From NCBI GenBank assembly GCA_013002595.1, contig JABDJG010000086.1, forward strand, positions 1 through 16,573: DNA of 16,573 nucleotides. The letters are read 5' to 3'. Positions 6,162 to 14,138 of the stretch are shown here, in pieces. A program made the position numbers and the translations under genes. Below the pieces are notes generated by a model that was not told where the DNA came from, did no database searches, and was given only the letters and a program-made list of their open reading frames with translations. This DNA comes from Hyphomicrobiales bacterium (GTDB lineage Bacteria; Pseudomonadota; Alphaproteobacteria; Rhizobiales; Aestuariivirgaceae). Position 1 is the stretch's first letter, and every line of letters begins with the position of its first letter.

Positions 6162-6437
6162 ATGACTAAGTTTATAATCCCGGCCGCTCTTGCCTTGAGC
6201 GTCTTTGCCGTCACCGGCACCGGTGTTGTTGCACCGGTTGGTGTGGCCAACGCACACTCCAATTCATGCCATACGGTCACCAACTACAACAAACGGTACA
6301 GCTGCGAAACACATCAGCGCCGCCGGGCCTTGACCCCGCCACCGCAGACCAGGCCAGATCCGGAGCCTCCCCGCATCTTGAGGCTGCAGCCAGCCGACCC
6401 GGGCGGTGCTGGTGGTGGTGGTGGCGGCCAGCGCTAA
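6162..6437 (+). CDS. Small secreted protein, function unknown
   Basis: This 91-residue protein is not recognised. It begins with a clear signal peptide: MTKF, a hydrophobic core to about residue 26 and likely cleavage after GVANA (about 31). The mature part has two cysteines 14 apart (CHTVTNYNKRYSC), a basic segment (HQRRR), a Pro-rich stretch (TPPPQTRPDPEPP) and a Gly-rich end (GGAGGGGGGQR). It may form one disulphide and then be disordered. The ATG at 6162 is chosen because AAAGGAACGACC lies directly before it; the frame is open further upstream to a TTG at 6078, but that has no ribosome-binding site and would bury the signal peptide. The gene has its own leader and an intrinsic terminator, so it looks like a single-gene transcript. 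Confidence 0.65.
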   Translation: MTKFIIPAALALSVFAVTGTGVVAPVGVANAHSNSCHTVTNYNKRYSCETHQRRRALTPPPQTRPDPEPPRILRLQPADPGGAGGGGGGQR

Positions 6438-6479
6438 GCCGGACAGACGTCTAAAGCAATTTACTTTAGCATCCCTTGA

Positions 6480-6512
6480 CCCCCGCTGCCTTGCCGGCGG
6501 CGGGGGTTTGCC
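6480..6512 (+). terminator. Intrinsic terminator of the small secreted protein gene
   Basis: CCCCCGCTGCC (6480-6490) pairs with GGCGGCGGGGG (6496-6506) over 11 bases including one G-U, with loop TTGCC. A short T run follows (TTTGCCGTTT). It lies 43 bases after the stop at 6437 and insulates the next gene, fumC. Confidence 0.75.
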
Positions 6513-6588
6513 GTTTGCCGGCTGGTCAACGGCGCACCTGCGTGATAAACCCCTGCCTTCTCTCATCTAACGATCCGGAATGGCAAAA

Positions 6589-7980
6589 ATGGCAAGAACA
6601 CGCACCGAGACTGACAGCTTTGGACCGCTAGAAGTGGCTGCTGACCGCTATTGGGGCGCCCAGACTCAGCGCTCGCTTGGCAACTTCAAGATCGGTAACG
6701 AAACAATGCCTGCCCCGCTGGTGCGCGCACTCGGTATCATCAAAAAAGCAGCCGCACTGACGAACATCGATCTGAAAAACATCCAGCCAAAACTCGGCAA
6801 GGCCATTGCCACAGCTGCAGATGAAGTGATCGACGGAAAACTCGATGATCATTTCCCGCTTGTAGTCTGGCAGACCGGCTCGGGTACTCAATCCAACATG
6901 AATGCCAACGAGGTGATCTCCAATCGGGCCATCCAGCAGCTCGGCGGCAAAATGGGCTCCAAGGATCCGGTTCACCCCAACGACCACGTCAACCGCTCAC
7001 AATCGTCGAACGACACCTTCCCGACCGCCATGCACATAGCGGCCGTCGAGCAAATCCACCACGCCTTGATTCCCGCACTCAAGCATCTGCACAAAGCCCT
7101 TGATCGCAAAGCCAAATCCTGGGATCACATCATCAAGATCGGCCGCACCCACACTCAGGACGCCACCCCGCTCACCCTTGGCCAGGAATTCTCCGGTTAT
7201 GCCGCCCAGATTGCGCTGGGCATTGACCGGATCAAGGTCTGTCTGCCGCGCCTTTATCCATTGGCGCAAGGCGGCACGGCCGTCGGCACAGGTCTCAACA
7301 CCAAAAAGGGATTTGACCGCAAATTTGCTGCCCACGTTAAGAAAATTACCCGCCTGCCCTTTGTTACCGCGGACAACAAGTTCGAGGCCCTCGCTGCCCA
7401 TGATGCCATGGTTGAGGTTTCCGGCGCGCTCAACACAATTGCTGTCTCCCTGTTCAAGATCGCCAACGATATCCGTTTCCTGGGATCCGGGCCGCGCTCG
7501 GGCCTTGGCGAGTTGTCATTGCCCGAAAATGAGCCGGGATCATCCATCATGCCGGGCAAGGTCAACCCGACCCAGTGCGAGGCGCTGACAATGGTGTGCT
7601 GCCAGGTGATGGGAAACTACACGACCGTATCGGTGGCCGGCTCACAGGGCCATTTTGAACTTAACGTCTACAAACCGGTAATGATCTACAATGTCCTGCA
7701 GTCCATCCGGCTCCTGGCGGACGCATCGATAAGCTTCACCGACAATTGTGTTACCGGCATCAAACCGAACCGCAAGCAGATCGAACAGCTCATGGAGCGT
7801 TCGCTCATGCTGGTGACGGCGCTGGCGCCCAAGATCGGCTACGACAAGGCAACCGAAATCGCCAAGACGGCTCACAAGAACGGCACAACACTGCGCGAAG
7901 AGGCCTTGCGGCTGGGTTATATCAGCGGCGACGAGTTCGATGCCATCGTGCGGCCGCAGGACATGATCGGACCATCATAG
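6589..7980 (+). CDS. fumC: Class II fumarate hydratase
   Basis: Converts fumarate to L-malate in the TCA cycle; a cytoplasmic homotetramer needing no iron-sulphur cluster. The fumarase/aspartase signature is present as GSSIMPGKVN (317-326), preceded by the conserved SGLGELSLPENEPGS loop. Other family blocks are RTETDSFGPLEVAADRYWGAQTQRSLGNF near the start, WQTGSGTQSNMNANEVI, HPNDHVNRSQSSNDTFPTAMH and GRTHTQDATPLTLGQEFSGYA. I chose the second ATG (6589): GGAA at 6577-6580 is 8 bases before it, and it gives 463 residues starting MARTRTETD, as in rhizobial relatives. The ATG at 6580 would add MAK with almost no spacing. A small DUF4169 gene begins 2 bases after the stop. Aspartase belongs to the same superfamily, but the overall match is to FumC. 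Confidence 0.97.
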   Translation: MARTRTETDSFGPLEVAADRYWGAQTQRSLGNFKIGNETMPAPLVRALGIIKKAAALTNIDLKNIQPKLGKAIATAADEVIDGKLDDHFPLVVWQTGSGTQSNMNANEVISNRAIQQLGGKMGSKDPVHPNDHVNRSQSSNDTFPTAMHIAAVEQIHHALIPALKHLHKALDRKAKSWDHIIKIGRTHTQDATPLTLGQEFSGYAAQIALGIDRIKVCLPRLYPLAQGGTAVGTGLNTKKGFDRKFAAHVKKITRLPFVTADNKFEALAAHDAMVEVSGALNTIAVSLFKIANDIRFLGSGPRSGLGELSLPENEPGSSIMPGKVNPTQCEALTMVCCQVMGNYTTVSVAGSQGHFELNVYKPVMIYNVLQSIRLLADASISFTDNCVTGIKPNRKQIEQLMERSLMLVTALAPKIGYDKATEIAKTAHKNGTTLREEALRLGYISGDEFDAIVRPQDMIGPS

Positions 7981-7982
7981 CT

Positions 7983-8168
7983 ATGGCTGAGATCATCAAT
8001 CTTCGCCAACGGCGCAAGGCCAAGGCGAGAGCCGACAAGGACGAGCGCGCCCGGGATAACCGGACTCGCCATGGCTTGAGCAAATCACAGAAATCTCAAG
8101 CCTCCAGACAAAACAAACTTGAGCACAAGCGCCTTGAGGGCAAGACATTACAAACCGACGATGACTGA
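7983..8168 (+). CDS. DUF4169 family small basic protein
   Basis: A 61-residue, strongly charged protein beginning MAEIINLRQRRKAKARADKDERARDNRTRHG, the typical DUF4169 opening; these proteins have no known role. It looks helical and soluble, with no membrane segment. It starts 2 bases after the fumC stop and its end overlaps the next gene by 8 bases (8161-8168), so fumC, this gene and the ribbon-helix-helix gene are probably translated from one message. The same order next to fumC occurs in many Hyphomicrobiales, from general knowledge. No strong ribosome-binding site is seen, so coupling to fumC translation is likely. Confidence 0.85.
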   Translation: MAEIINLRQRRKAKARADKDERARDNRTRHGLSKSQKSQASRQNKLEHKRLEGKTLQTDDD

Positions 8169-8367
8169 CGGCCCAATCAAGCGGTCCATTACAATAGCCG
8201 GCCACAGAACCAGTTTATCATTGGAAGAGGAATTCTGGACCGCGCTGAAAACAATTGCGGCTGCAAACAACAAGAGCACTACACAGTTGATCGCCACAAT
8301 CGATGAGGCGCGCGGCGACCGTAACCTGTCCAGTGCTGTCCGGGTGTTCGTCCTTAGAGCACGATGA
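8161..8367 (+). CDS. Ribbon-helix-helix domain protein, C-terminus supplied by a repeat element
   Basis: A 68-residue protein with a short beta strand (IKRSITIAGHRTSLSLE, about 6-22) followed by two helices (EEFWTALKTIAAANN and TTQLIATIDEAR), then NLSSAVRVFVL. This matches the RHH_4 type of ribbon-helix-helix protein found beside DUF4169 in alphaproteobacteria, likely a dimeric DNA-binding regulator whose target is unknown. The ATG at 8161 overlaps the end of DUF4169. The last three residues (RAR) and the TGA stop at 8365-8367 lie inside the left terminal inverted repeat of the element at 8354-8677, so the native end has probably been replaced. Relatives usually run on after RVFVL with a few more residues, so function may be little affected. 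Confidence 0.8.
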   Translation: MTDGPIKRSITIAGHRTSLSLEEEFWTALKTIAAANNKSTTQLIATIDEARGDRNLSSAVRVFVLRAR

Positions 8368-8677
8368 GATCATAATGAACCATTTGATGGTCCAAATCGG
8401 TTCACTCGGCTAGTAAAGAAACGCAACGCGATGTGGGACATCGGGTAAGTTTCTTTACGACGTCCGATGGGCCGATTTGGTCCATCGTGCTGAAAGCGCG
8501 TCGTCGACGCAATTCGTGCTGAAAGCGCGTCGTCGACACGACGAAGGACGGGTTTCCGCGCCCGATGGACGTCGTTACAGCCCACTTGTGGTCGGTCAGA
8601 CCACGGCGTGGACTGTGTCTAGCCAGCAGACGCGAAAACCAGGTCAAATGATTCAATATGATCTGATCGTGCTCTAA
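8354..8677. mobile_element. Non-coding MITE-like palindromic element, copy 1 (complete)
   Basis: This 324-base stretch fills the space between the converging ribbon-helix-helix and AsmA genes. Its ends, 8354-8387 and 8644-8677, are inverted repeats matching at 31 of 34 bases and beginning TTAGAGCACGAT. Inside are two nested palindromes. Module A has arms GGTCCAAATCGG (8389-8400) and CCGATTTGGTCC (8472-8483), then GTAAAGAAAC (8413-8422) with GTTTCTTTAC (8449-8458), then CGATG/CATCG. Module B runs about 8551-8640 around a GTGGTC/GACCAC hairpin. A 29-base tandem duplication lies between them. A second copy begins at 16337. No open frame looks like a transposase, so movement would need an enzyme in trans. 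It may also act as a two-way terminator. Confidence 0.8.
8485..8537 (+). repeat. Tandem duplication with 29-base period inside element copy 1
   Basis: A 24-base unit beginning TCGTGCTGAAAGCGCG is present at 8485-8508 and again at 8514-8537. The second element copy lacks this whole block: its module A right arm runs directly into CGAAGG at about 16468. So it is an insertion in copy 1 or a deletion in copy 2. Confidence 0.85.
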
Positions 8678-8691
8678 CAGCCTGAAGCCGA

Positions 8692-11600
8692 TCAGCGATC
8701 AATCCTAGGTTCCGGGCCTGCATTGTTTTTGGGCGCCACCGCCTGCGGCGTGATGTCGACAGGCCTCGATTCCGGCTTGATCGCCTGCGGCGTGGACCCG
8801 GTATTTGCAGGTGGCTCGACAGTCAGTTGCGTTGACGGGCTCGGTTTCTCTTGCTTGAAGACCCCTTCAACCCGCCGGATATGCTTTTCCAGCCGAGTGC
8901 GCGACTCAGCCTCTTCGGTCAGGCGCCGGGACTCTTCTTCGGCCAGCTTGCGGGCCAGATCCTCCTCGCGCCGGCGGGCCGCCTCTTCAGCTTCGCGCCG
9001 CTTGAGTTCTTCGGCCAGTTCCTGGGCCGCTGCTTCAGCCTTCTTGCGGGCGACGATCTCCTTGCGCAACCGCTCTTCTTCGGCCTTTTTGCGCTCATCA
9101 GCAATATGCGCCCGGCGCACCTTTTCGCGCCGCAGCTGCTCTTTCACCCGCTCCCGAGCATACTTGGTTTCTTCCTTGAACATGCGGTCCGCTTCGCGCT
9201 GAAGCTCTTCCAGTTTATCGAGGCCCTTCTGCAGGACGTTTACGCCGACGAAACTCTTCAAGGAGGTCAGGTCTCGCGATTCCTCCAAGGCTCTGGGATG
9301 TCCGGTGTAGGCGACCTCGAAAGTCGGCAGCCCTTCAAGGGTATCCAGTTTCAAGGTTGCACCGATATCGATCTTGCCGCTGGCCAATTCGACATATGTC
9401 TTGAGATGGCCTTGCGCGCCTTCGGCAACCAGCGGCAGCTTGGAAAAACGGATGACACCATTCTCGATTCCAAGCGTGCCCTTGGCACCGGCAAACGGCA
9501 TCTGGCCGGTGAACAGGTCAGACGTGATCAGCCGGTCCAGTTCGCTGGCCTCGTTCAATGCAATAAGGCCACTGGAAAACTTGACCGGATCCAGTGGCGA
9601 CAACACCGGCGTCTTCAACTCGTATGTGCCCTTTCCGGCAAGCGCCGACAAAAGACCGGACGGCGAGCGGCCGGCACCGGCAAATTGCGCCAACAGTTCA
9701 ATTTCTCCTGTCAGCGGTCTGGCGCCGTCAACCCCCCTGAGATACTCCGCCAACGCAAAGCTGCCGCTGACCTGACCGCTGACATCAAGCTCCAGTTCCT
9801 TGCGTTCGAACTGTGCGGAAAGTTCAAGCGGTGCCCTGGTCGAATTGCGCCCGGTAACCTTCAACTTGAGCAGGTTCTGGTTCTTGTCCAGCATGATATC
9901 GGCATCATTCAAGGTCACACCAGGCAATGCGGAGACCCGGTCGATCGACAACCCCAGATCGAGATCGGCAGGCAGGCTTTCCAGCCTGTCAAAGCTGACC
10001 GACACATTATCGCCTGTCCGGTCGCGCGGCAGCAAAGCCAGCCCCAGCAACCACGGCAGATGCAACTTGCCGGCCGATACCTTGCCGCCCAACTTGAGCC
10101 GGCCGTCAGTAACGATCATGTTGAGGTCACCCCGGTAAGCGGTGCCAGCGGCCGTCCCGCTCAGCCCGGCAAGCGACCAGCGTCCCTTGCCAAACGTGAG
10201 CGCACCTTCACCCGACAACACCTGGGCGGCCGGACCCAGCTCACTGTTGCCCAGTCCCATCGCCCGGTAAAGCATCTGGGCCCGTTCCGCCAAAATCGCC
10301 AACCGGCCGTCAAGCTGAGCCGCGTTGTTGCCGTCGACGGTAAATTTGCCGGCAAATTGCGCCTGCGCGCCCAGCGCTTCGATATCCGTGCTCAACGCCA
10401 TACCGGTCTGGGGCTCACCGGTCGACGACAATGTCAGATTGACCGCACTGTCATCGGTGCCAACCAACGATCCCCCGACCAGGTTGGCAAGCGCCTTGGC
10501 ACTCTTGCTGACAAGCTTGCCCGAGACGTGCACATCGCCCTTGGTCCAGTTCTTGTGATCCCCCTTGAAACGGCCATTCAAGTCCAGCTCGGTGGCACCG
10601 GCAACGCCCTTGACGGCCAGAACGCTGTCGGTAACGCCCTGGTCGGCTCTCGCCTCGCCGGACACTTTCACATCAAGCGGTGCCAGCGCGCCGACCCATG
10701 CCGGCTGCTTGCGGCGGTCGCCGGTGAGCAATCCGAGCAACCGCAACAATCCACGCGGGTCCTTGGCTTCTACATCAGCCGTGATGGCGCCTGCCACGCC
10801 ACTGTCGGGAAAGCTCAAAAGACCGGCAACATCCAGCCGCGCATCGCCGACCCGGCCGATCTCGACGGTACGGAATTCGATTCCATCCGCGTTGGCTGCG
10901 ATATCGATGGCTATATCCTCACCGGTCACGCCATGCAGCGTCAAAAAATCGGCCTGCAGCTTCAGCCCGAATTCACCGGCCTGCATCGCCTTGCCCGCCA
11001 GATCTACGGCGCCAGCCAGCATGCCGGCATCAATTGCCTCAGGCGTCAGCCCGCCGGGTGCATAACGGTCAATATTGAGACTGTCGACATCAATCCTGGC
11101 CGACAACGCCGGCTGATCGCCGCCCGCAATCAGAAAATTGCCGGACCCGCGTGCATCGTCGAAAGTGAACTGGCCATCGCTGAGCCGGGTCCGGTTCGAC
11201 GCCACATCCAGCTTGCCATTGAGTTTCAAGCGGCCACGCGCACCGGACCACACTTTTTCGACTTCCTTTTTGGAATCGGCAGCAGCCCAGTTGACGAAAT
11301 CACGCAATGATAAAGAATTAAGCTCAACATCGCCGGACAGCTGCGAAGCATCGCCCGCCGGCAGGAACGAGCCGACAAATCGCCCGCGAGTCTGACCAGG
11401 CATCGAGCCCTCGAGCGTGTTGATCCGCAGCCGGTCCTGCTCGATTTCGGCATGCAGCTTGACGCCATCGAGCACCTCGCCGCCAAACACCAGGCTGGTC
11501 ACAGATAGTTTGACATCGCCCTCCACCCGGCTCGGCAACGTGCCCAGCACATTGGCCAGCAACGGGAAGACCTGGCCACTGAAGACGTAGCCATGGCCAC

Positions 11601-12594
11601 GCGATGCCGTCATTTCATCAACATCAAACCGCGAGGCTTCCAGTGTCGTATCAATTCTGATCGTCGATCCCAGCCTCACCCGGGCCTGGCCGGTCAGAAG
11701 GTTGGCTGCATCGGTAACATCGTCCGGCGCAATTTCGATTTTCTCGAACCGTACCTCACCGAAATCGGCCGCCATATCTGCTTTGAAGACCATTGCTGGT
11801 CTTGTCGCCGCGCCGTTCTCCCTTGACTTCGCCCTGATTGATGGCCGTACCTTCAATCTGCCGGTGACACCCTGGTTTTTGTCACCCAGAATCCCATCGA
11901 AACTGTAAATCGCGCCTGTTGTTGCTTCCGGCGCCAGCCGGACGGCGAATCGGACCGGACTGCCTCGGTAGATCTTCCCGGTCGTCAATCCGGCCGAAAC
12001 CCGCTCCCGGCCGTATGACATCAACCCGCGAACCCGCCAGGGACCGGCCAGGGTTGGAGCCGAAAGCACCGCATCGACGTCTTCGATCTTGGCCGACCCG
12101 CCGCGTCGCCCATCAGCGAGCACGATCGTACCATCGACAATCTCGATACCGGCAACCGACACCGTTTCAACGTCCACCACCTCATCAAGCGTGATACGCG
12201 GCTGCAATTGCCAGGTACCGGTGCCTGTTGCCAGGCGTTCAAAGGCAAACACCGGCTTTTCGACCCGGATACCTTCGACAACAACCTTTCCTGAAATCAG
12301 CGGCGCGAGGGACAGGCGCATCTCGATCTCGTCGGCATGCATCAACCGGTGGATCTTTGCGCCGGGCGGATTTGCAACCGAAACGTCGCTCAGCCAAAGC
12401 ACCGGCCAGGGGAACAGTTGCGCCCGAATATCTCCTCCGATGACCACCGTGCGGCCGGTGAGCTGGCGGCCATAGTCTTCGATATCGGCCCGGTAGGAGT
12501 TCCAGTCGATGTAAAGCGGGGCTGCAAGCGCTGCGCCGGCAAGCAGGATCAACGCCATTCCCAAATACAGCAGCGGTGATCGCCACACACTCAT
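8692..12594 (-). CDS. AsmA-family protein with long C-terminal coiled coil
   Basis: A 1300-residue envelope protein anchored by one N-terminal helix (about 7-27: LLYLGMALILLAGAALAAPLY). The next part (YIDWNSYRADIEDYGRQLTGRTVVIGGDIRAQLFPWPVLWLSDVSVANPPG) is a textbook AsmA N-terminus. Several hundred residues of repeating beta-strand pattern follow, then the conserved AsmA C-terminal block (LSALAGKGTYELKTPVLSPLDP through the ASGKIDIGATLKLDTLEGLP region), ending near 1110. AsmA-like proteins are thought to form lipid-carrying bridges across the periplasm. Unusual is the tail: residues about 1125-1247 are almost all Glu, Lys, Arg and Ala in heptad-like order, predicting a long coiled coil, followed by a Pro-rich disordered end. 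The ATG at 12594 has AAGGAAA upstream. It follows the D-lactate dehydrogenase-like gene by 35 bases in the same direction, so the two are probably cotranscribed. Confidence 0.88.
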   Translation of the reverse strand: MSVWRSPLLYLGMALILLAGAALAAPLYIDWNSYRADIEDYGRQLTGRTVVIGGDIRAQLFPWPVLWLSDVSVANPPGAKIHRLMHADEIEMRLSLAPLISGKVVVEGIRVEKPVFAFERLATGTGTWQLQPRITLDEVVDVETVSVAGIEIVDGTIVLADGRRGGSAKIEDVDAVLSAPTLAGPWRVRGLMSYGRERVSAGLTTGKIYRGSPVRFAVRLAPEATTGAIYSFDGILGDKNQGVTGRLKVRPSIRAKSRENGAATRPAMVFKADMAADFGEVRFEKIEIAPDDVTDAANLLTGQARVRLGSTIRIDTTLEASRFDVDEMTASRGHGYVFSGQVFPLLANVLGTLPSRVEGDVKLSVTSLVFGGEVLDGVKLHAEIEQDRLRINTLEGSMPGQTRGRFVGSFLPAGDASQLSGDVELNSLSLRDFVNWAAADSKKEVEKVWSGARGRLKLNGKLDVASNRTRLSDGQFTFDDARGSGNFLIAGGDQPALSARIDVDSLNIDRYAPGGLTPEAIDAGMLAGAVDLAGKAMQAGEFGLKLQADFLTLHGVTGEDIAIDIAANADGIEFRTVEIGRVGDARLDVAGLLSFPDSGVAGAITADVEAKDPRGLLRLLGLLTGDRRKQPAWVGALAPLDVKVSGEARADQGVTDSVLAVKGVAGATELDLNGRFKGDHKNWTKGDVHVSGKLVSKSAKALANLVGGSLVGTDDSAVNLTLSSTGEPQTGMALSTDIEALGAQAQFAGKFTVDGNNAAQLDGRLAILAERAQMLYRAMGLGNSELGPAAQVLSGEGALTFGKGRWSLAGLSGTAAGTAYRGDLNMIVTDGRLKLGGKVSAGKLHLPWLLGLALLPRDRTGDNVSVSFDRLESLPADLDLGLSIDRVSALPGVTLNDADIMLDKNQNLLKLKVTGRNSTRAPLELSAQFERKELELDVSGQVSGSFALAEYLRGVDGARPLTGEIELLAQFAGAGRSPSGLLSALAGKGTYELKTPVLSPLDPVKFSSGLIALNEASELDRLITSDLFTGQMPFAGAKGTLGIENGVIRFSKLPLVAEGAQGHLKTYVELASGKIDIGATLKLDTLEGLPTFEVAYTGHPRALEESRDLTSLKSFVGVNVLQKGLDKLEELQREADRMFKEETKYARERVKEQLRREKVRRAHIADERKKAEEERLRKEIVARKKAEAAAQELAEELKRREAEEAARRREEDLARKLAEEESRRLTEEAESRTRLEKHIRRVEGVFKQEKPSPSTQLTVEPPANTGSTPQAIKPESRPVDITPQAVAPKNNAGPEPRIDR

Positions 12595-12629
12595 GTCAGA
12601 GCATTTCCTTGCCGCTCAGCCTTTCAGCC

Positions 12630-14027
12630 TTAAACTTCAACAACCTTGCCAGGATTCATGATGTTGTCCGGATCGATGGCCCTCTTGATCGTCCGCATGA
12701 TGTCCAGCGCTGGTCCATGTTCATCGTCAAGATATTTCATCTTGCCCATCCCGACGCCGTGCTCTCCGGTGCATGTGCCTTCCATAGCCAACGCCCGGGC
12801 CGCCAGGCGCTCAAGTATGCCGCGCACCTTGCGCAAATCGCCATCATCGCCGCGATCGAACGCCAGCTGCACGTGAAAATTGCCATCACCGACATGCCCC
12901 ACCATCGGTCCGTACAGACCGGTTGATTCGATATCATTCTGGGTTTCACTAACACATTCGGCAAGCCTTGAAATTGGGACACAGACATCGGTCGCCAAAT
13001 AGTCCATTCCCGGCGTTTTGGCCTTGATCGCCCAATAGGCATCATGCCGGGCCTGCCACAATTTGTTACGGTCTTCTTCAAGCGTAGCCCAGTCGAACGG
13101 ACCGCCACCGAATTCCTCCGCGATTTCGCCAAACAGGGCAATCTGTTCAGCGGTGCCCTGTTCACTGCCGTGAAACTCCACGAACAGTGTTGGCGCGACC
13201 TTCAGGTCGAGATTGGAATAATCGTTGAACGCACCAATGGTTTCCGCATCGATCAATTCTATACGGGCAATCGGTATCGCCATCTGGATCGTCGTGATAA
13301 CCGCATTGCAGGCAGAATCGATACTGTCGAACGGGCACACGCCCGCGGCAATGGACTCAGGAATGGCAGACAGCTTGAGCCCTATCTCGGTGATGACGCC
13401 CAATGTGCCCTCAGAACCGACCATCAAACGCGTCAGGTCATAACCGGCCGCCGACTTCTTGGCCCGCCGCGCCGTGCGGATGATTTCACCATCGGGCATC
13501 ACAACGGTCACGCTCATCACATTGTCACGCATTGTACCGTATCGCACCGCATTGGTGCCCGACGCCCGCGTTGCCGTCATACCGCCGATGCTGGCGTTCG
13601 CGCCCGGATCGATCGGAAAGAACAACCCCGTGTCGCGCAGGTAAGAATTGAGCTGCTTGCGCGTCACGCCTGCCTGGACGCGGCAATCGAGATCCTCCGC
13701 GTTGACTTCCAGAATGGCATCCATGCGCGACACATCCACCGATATCCCGCCAAATGGCGCTGCCACGTGGCCCTCAAGCGACGTCCCGGTGCCATAGGGA
13801 ATGACCGGCGCCTGATACTGCCGGCATATCCTGACGATCTGGCTGACCTCCTCGCTGGTCTCGGCAAACACCACGGCATCGGGCACCGGCCCTTTGTGCC
13901 AGGTCAGTACATCTCCGTGCTGCTCGCGCACGGACTGTGCCGTACTCAACCGGTCGCCGAAAACGGCACTCAGCTCGACGATCGCCTGACCACTGGAGTT
14001 TCGCTTCAATCCCGCTGGTTCAGCCAT
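12630..14027 (-). CDS. FAD-linked D-lactate dehydrogenase / glycolate oxidase GlcD-like
   Basis: A 465-residue flavoenzyme that oxidises a 2-hydroxy acid such as D-lactate or glycolate, passing electrons to cytochrome c or quinone. The FAD-binding (PCMH-type) domain is marked by VPDAVVFAETSEEVSQIV (48-65), PYGTGTSLEGH (77-87) and PGANASIGGMTATRASGTNAVRYG (141-164). The C-terminal oxidase domain contains GHVGDGNFH and GTCTGEHGVGMGK (417-429), the conserved His-bearing motif, and ends NPGKVVEV. The length fits LDHD/Dld-cytochrome type enzymes, and no GlcE or GlcF partner gene is present, so stand-alone D-lactate dehydrogenase is the better guess. The ATG at 14027 has AGAGGA about 6 bases upstream. 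It is first in a minus-strand pair with the AsmA gene and divergent from the thioesterase. The exact substrate is not settled by sequence. Confidence 0.88.
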   Translation of the reverse strand: MAEPAGLKRNSSGQAIVELSAVFGDRLSTAQSVREQHGDVLTWHKGPVPDAVVFAETSEEVSQIVRICRQYQAPVIPYGTGTSLEGHVAAPFGGISVDVSRMDAILEVNAEDLDCRVQAGVTRKQLNSYLRDTGLFFPIDPGANASIGGMTATRASGTNAVRYGTMRDNVMSVTVVMPDGEIIRTARRAKKSAAGYDLTRLMVGSEGTLGVITEIGLKLSAIPESIAAGVCPFDSIDSACNAVITTIQMAIPIARIELIDAETIGAFNDYSNLDLKVAPTLFVEFHGSEQGTAEQIALFGEIAEEFGGGPFDWATLEEDRNKLWQARHDAYWAIKAKTPGMDYLATDVCVPISRLAECVSETQNDIESTGLYGPMVGHVGDGNFHVQLAFDRGDDGDLRKVRGILERLAARALAMEGTCTGEHGVGMGKMKYLDDEHGPALDIMRTIKRAIDPDNIMNPGKVVEV

Positions 14028-14101
14028 CGAAATCCTCTTCCCTCAATACCTTTACGAGCCGCTTTGCGCTCTGCTATGGCTCGCCAGACTAAACGAATGA
14101 C

Positions 14102-14123
14102 AAGGCTGTGCGCAGCCTTTTTT
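14102..14123 (+). terminator. Terminator-like hairpin in the leader of the thioesterase gene
   Basis: AAGGCTG (14102-14108) pairs with CAGCCTT (14113-14119) around loop TGCG, and T runs on to 14123 (six T). The orientation is plus strand. It ends about 15 bases before the ATG at 14139, in the divergent space, so it could stop antisense or leader transcription (attenuation). Confidence 0.5.
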
Positions 14124-14138
14124 CATCAGGAACCAGTG

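Noticed and set aside
6580..6588. Upstream ATG as fumC start
   Set aside because: It leaves almost no distance to GGAA, while the ATG at 6589 has correct spacing and gives the usual length.
8485..8537. Possible CRISPR-like repeat array
   Set aside because: There are only two adjacent units with a 5-base gap and no Cas genes; it is a simple tandem duplication.
8851..11310. Plus-strand open frame of 819 codons opposite the AsmA gene
   Set aside because: It lies fully antisense to an AsmA gene with clear domain structure; its protein is rich in Arg, Gln and Pro without domains, as expected for a shadow frame in GC-rich DNA.
13044..14138. Long upstream extension of the thioesterase frame
   Set aside because: It runs antisense through the D-lactate dehydrogenase-like gene and across the divergent promoter space. 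The ATG at 14139 has a good ribosome-binding site and matches the family's usual start.
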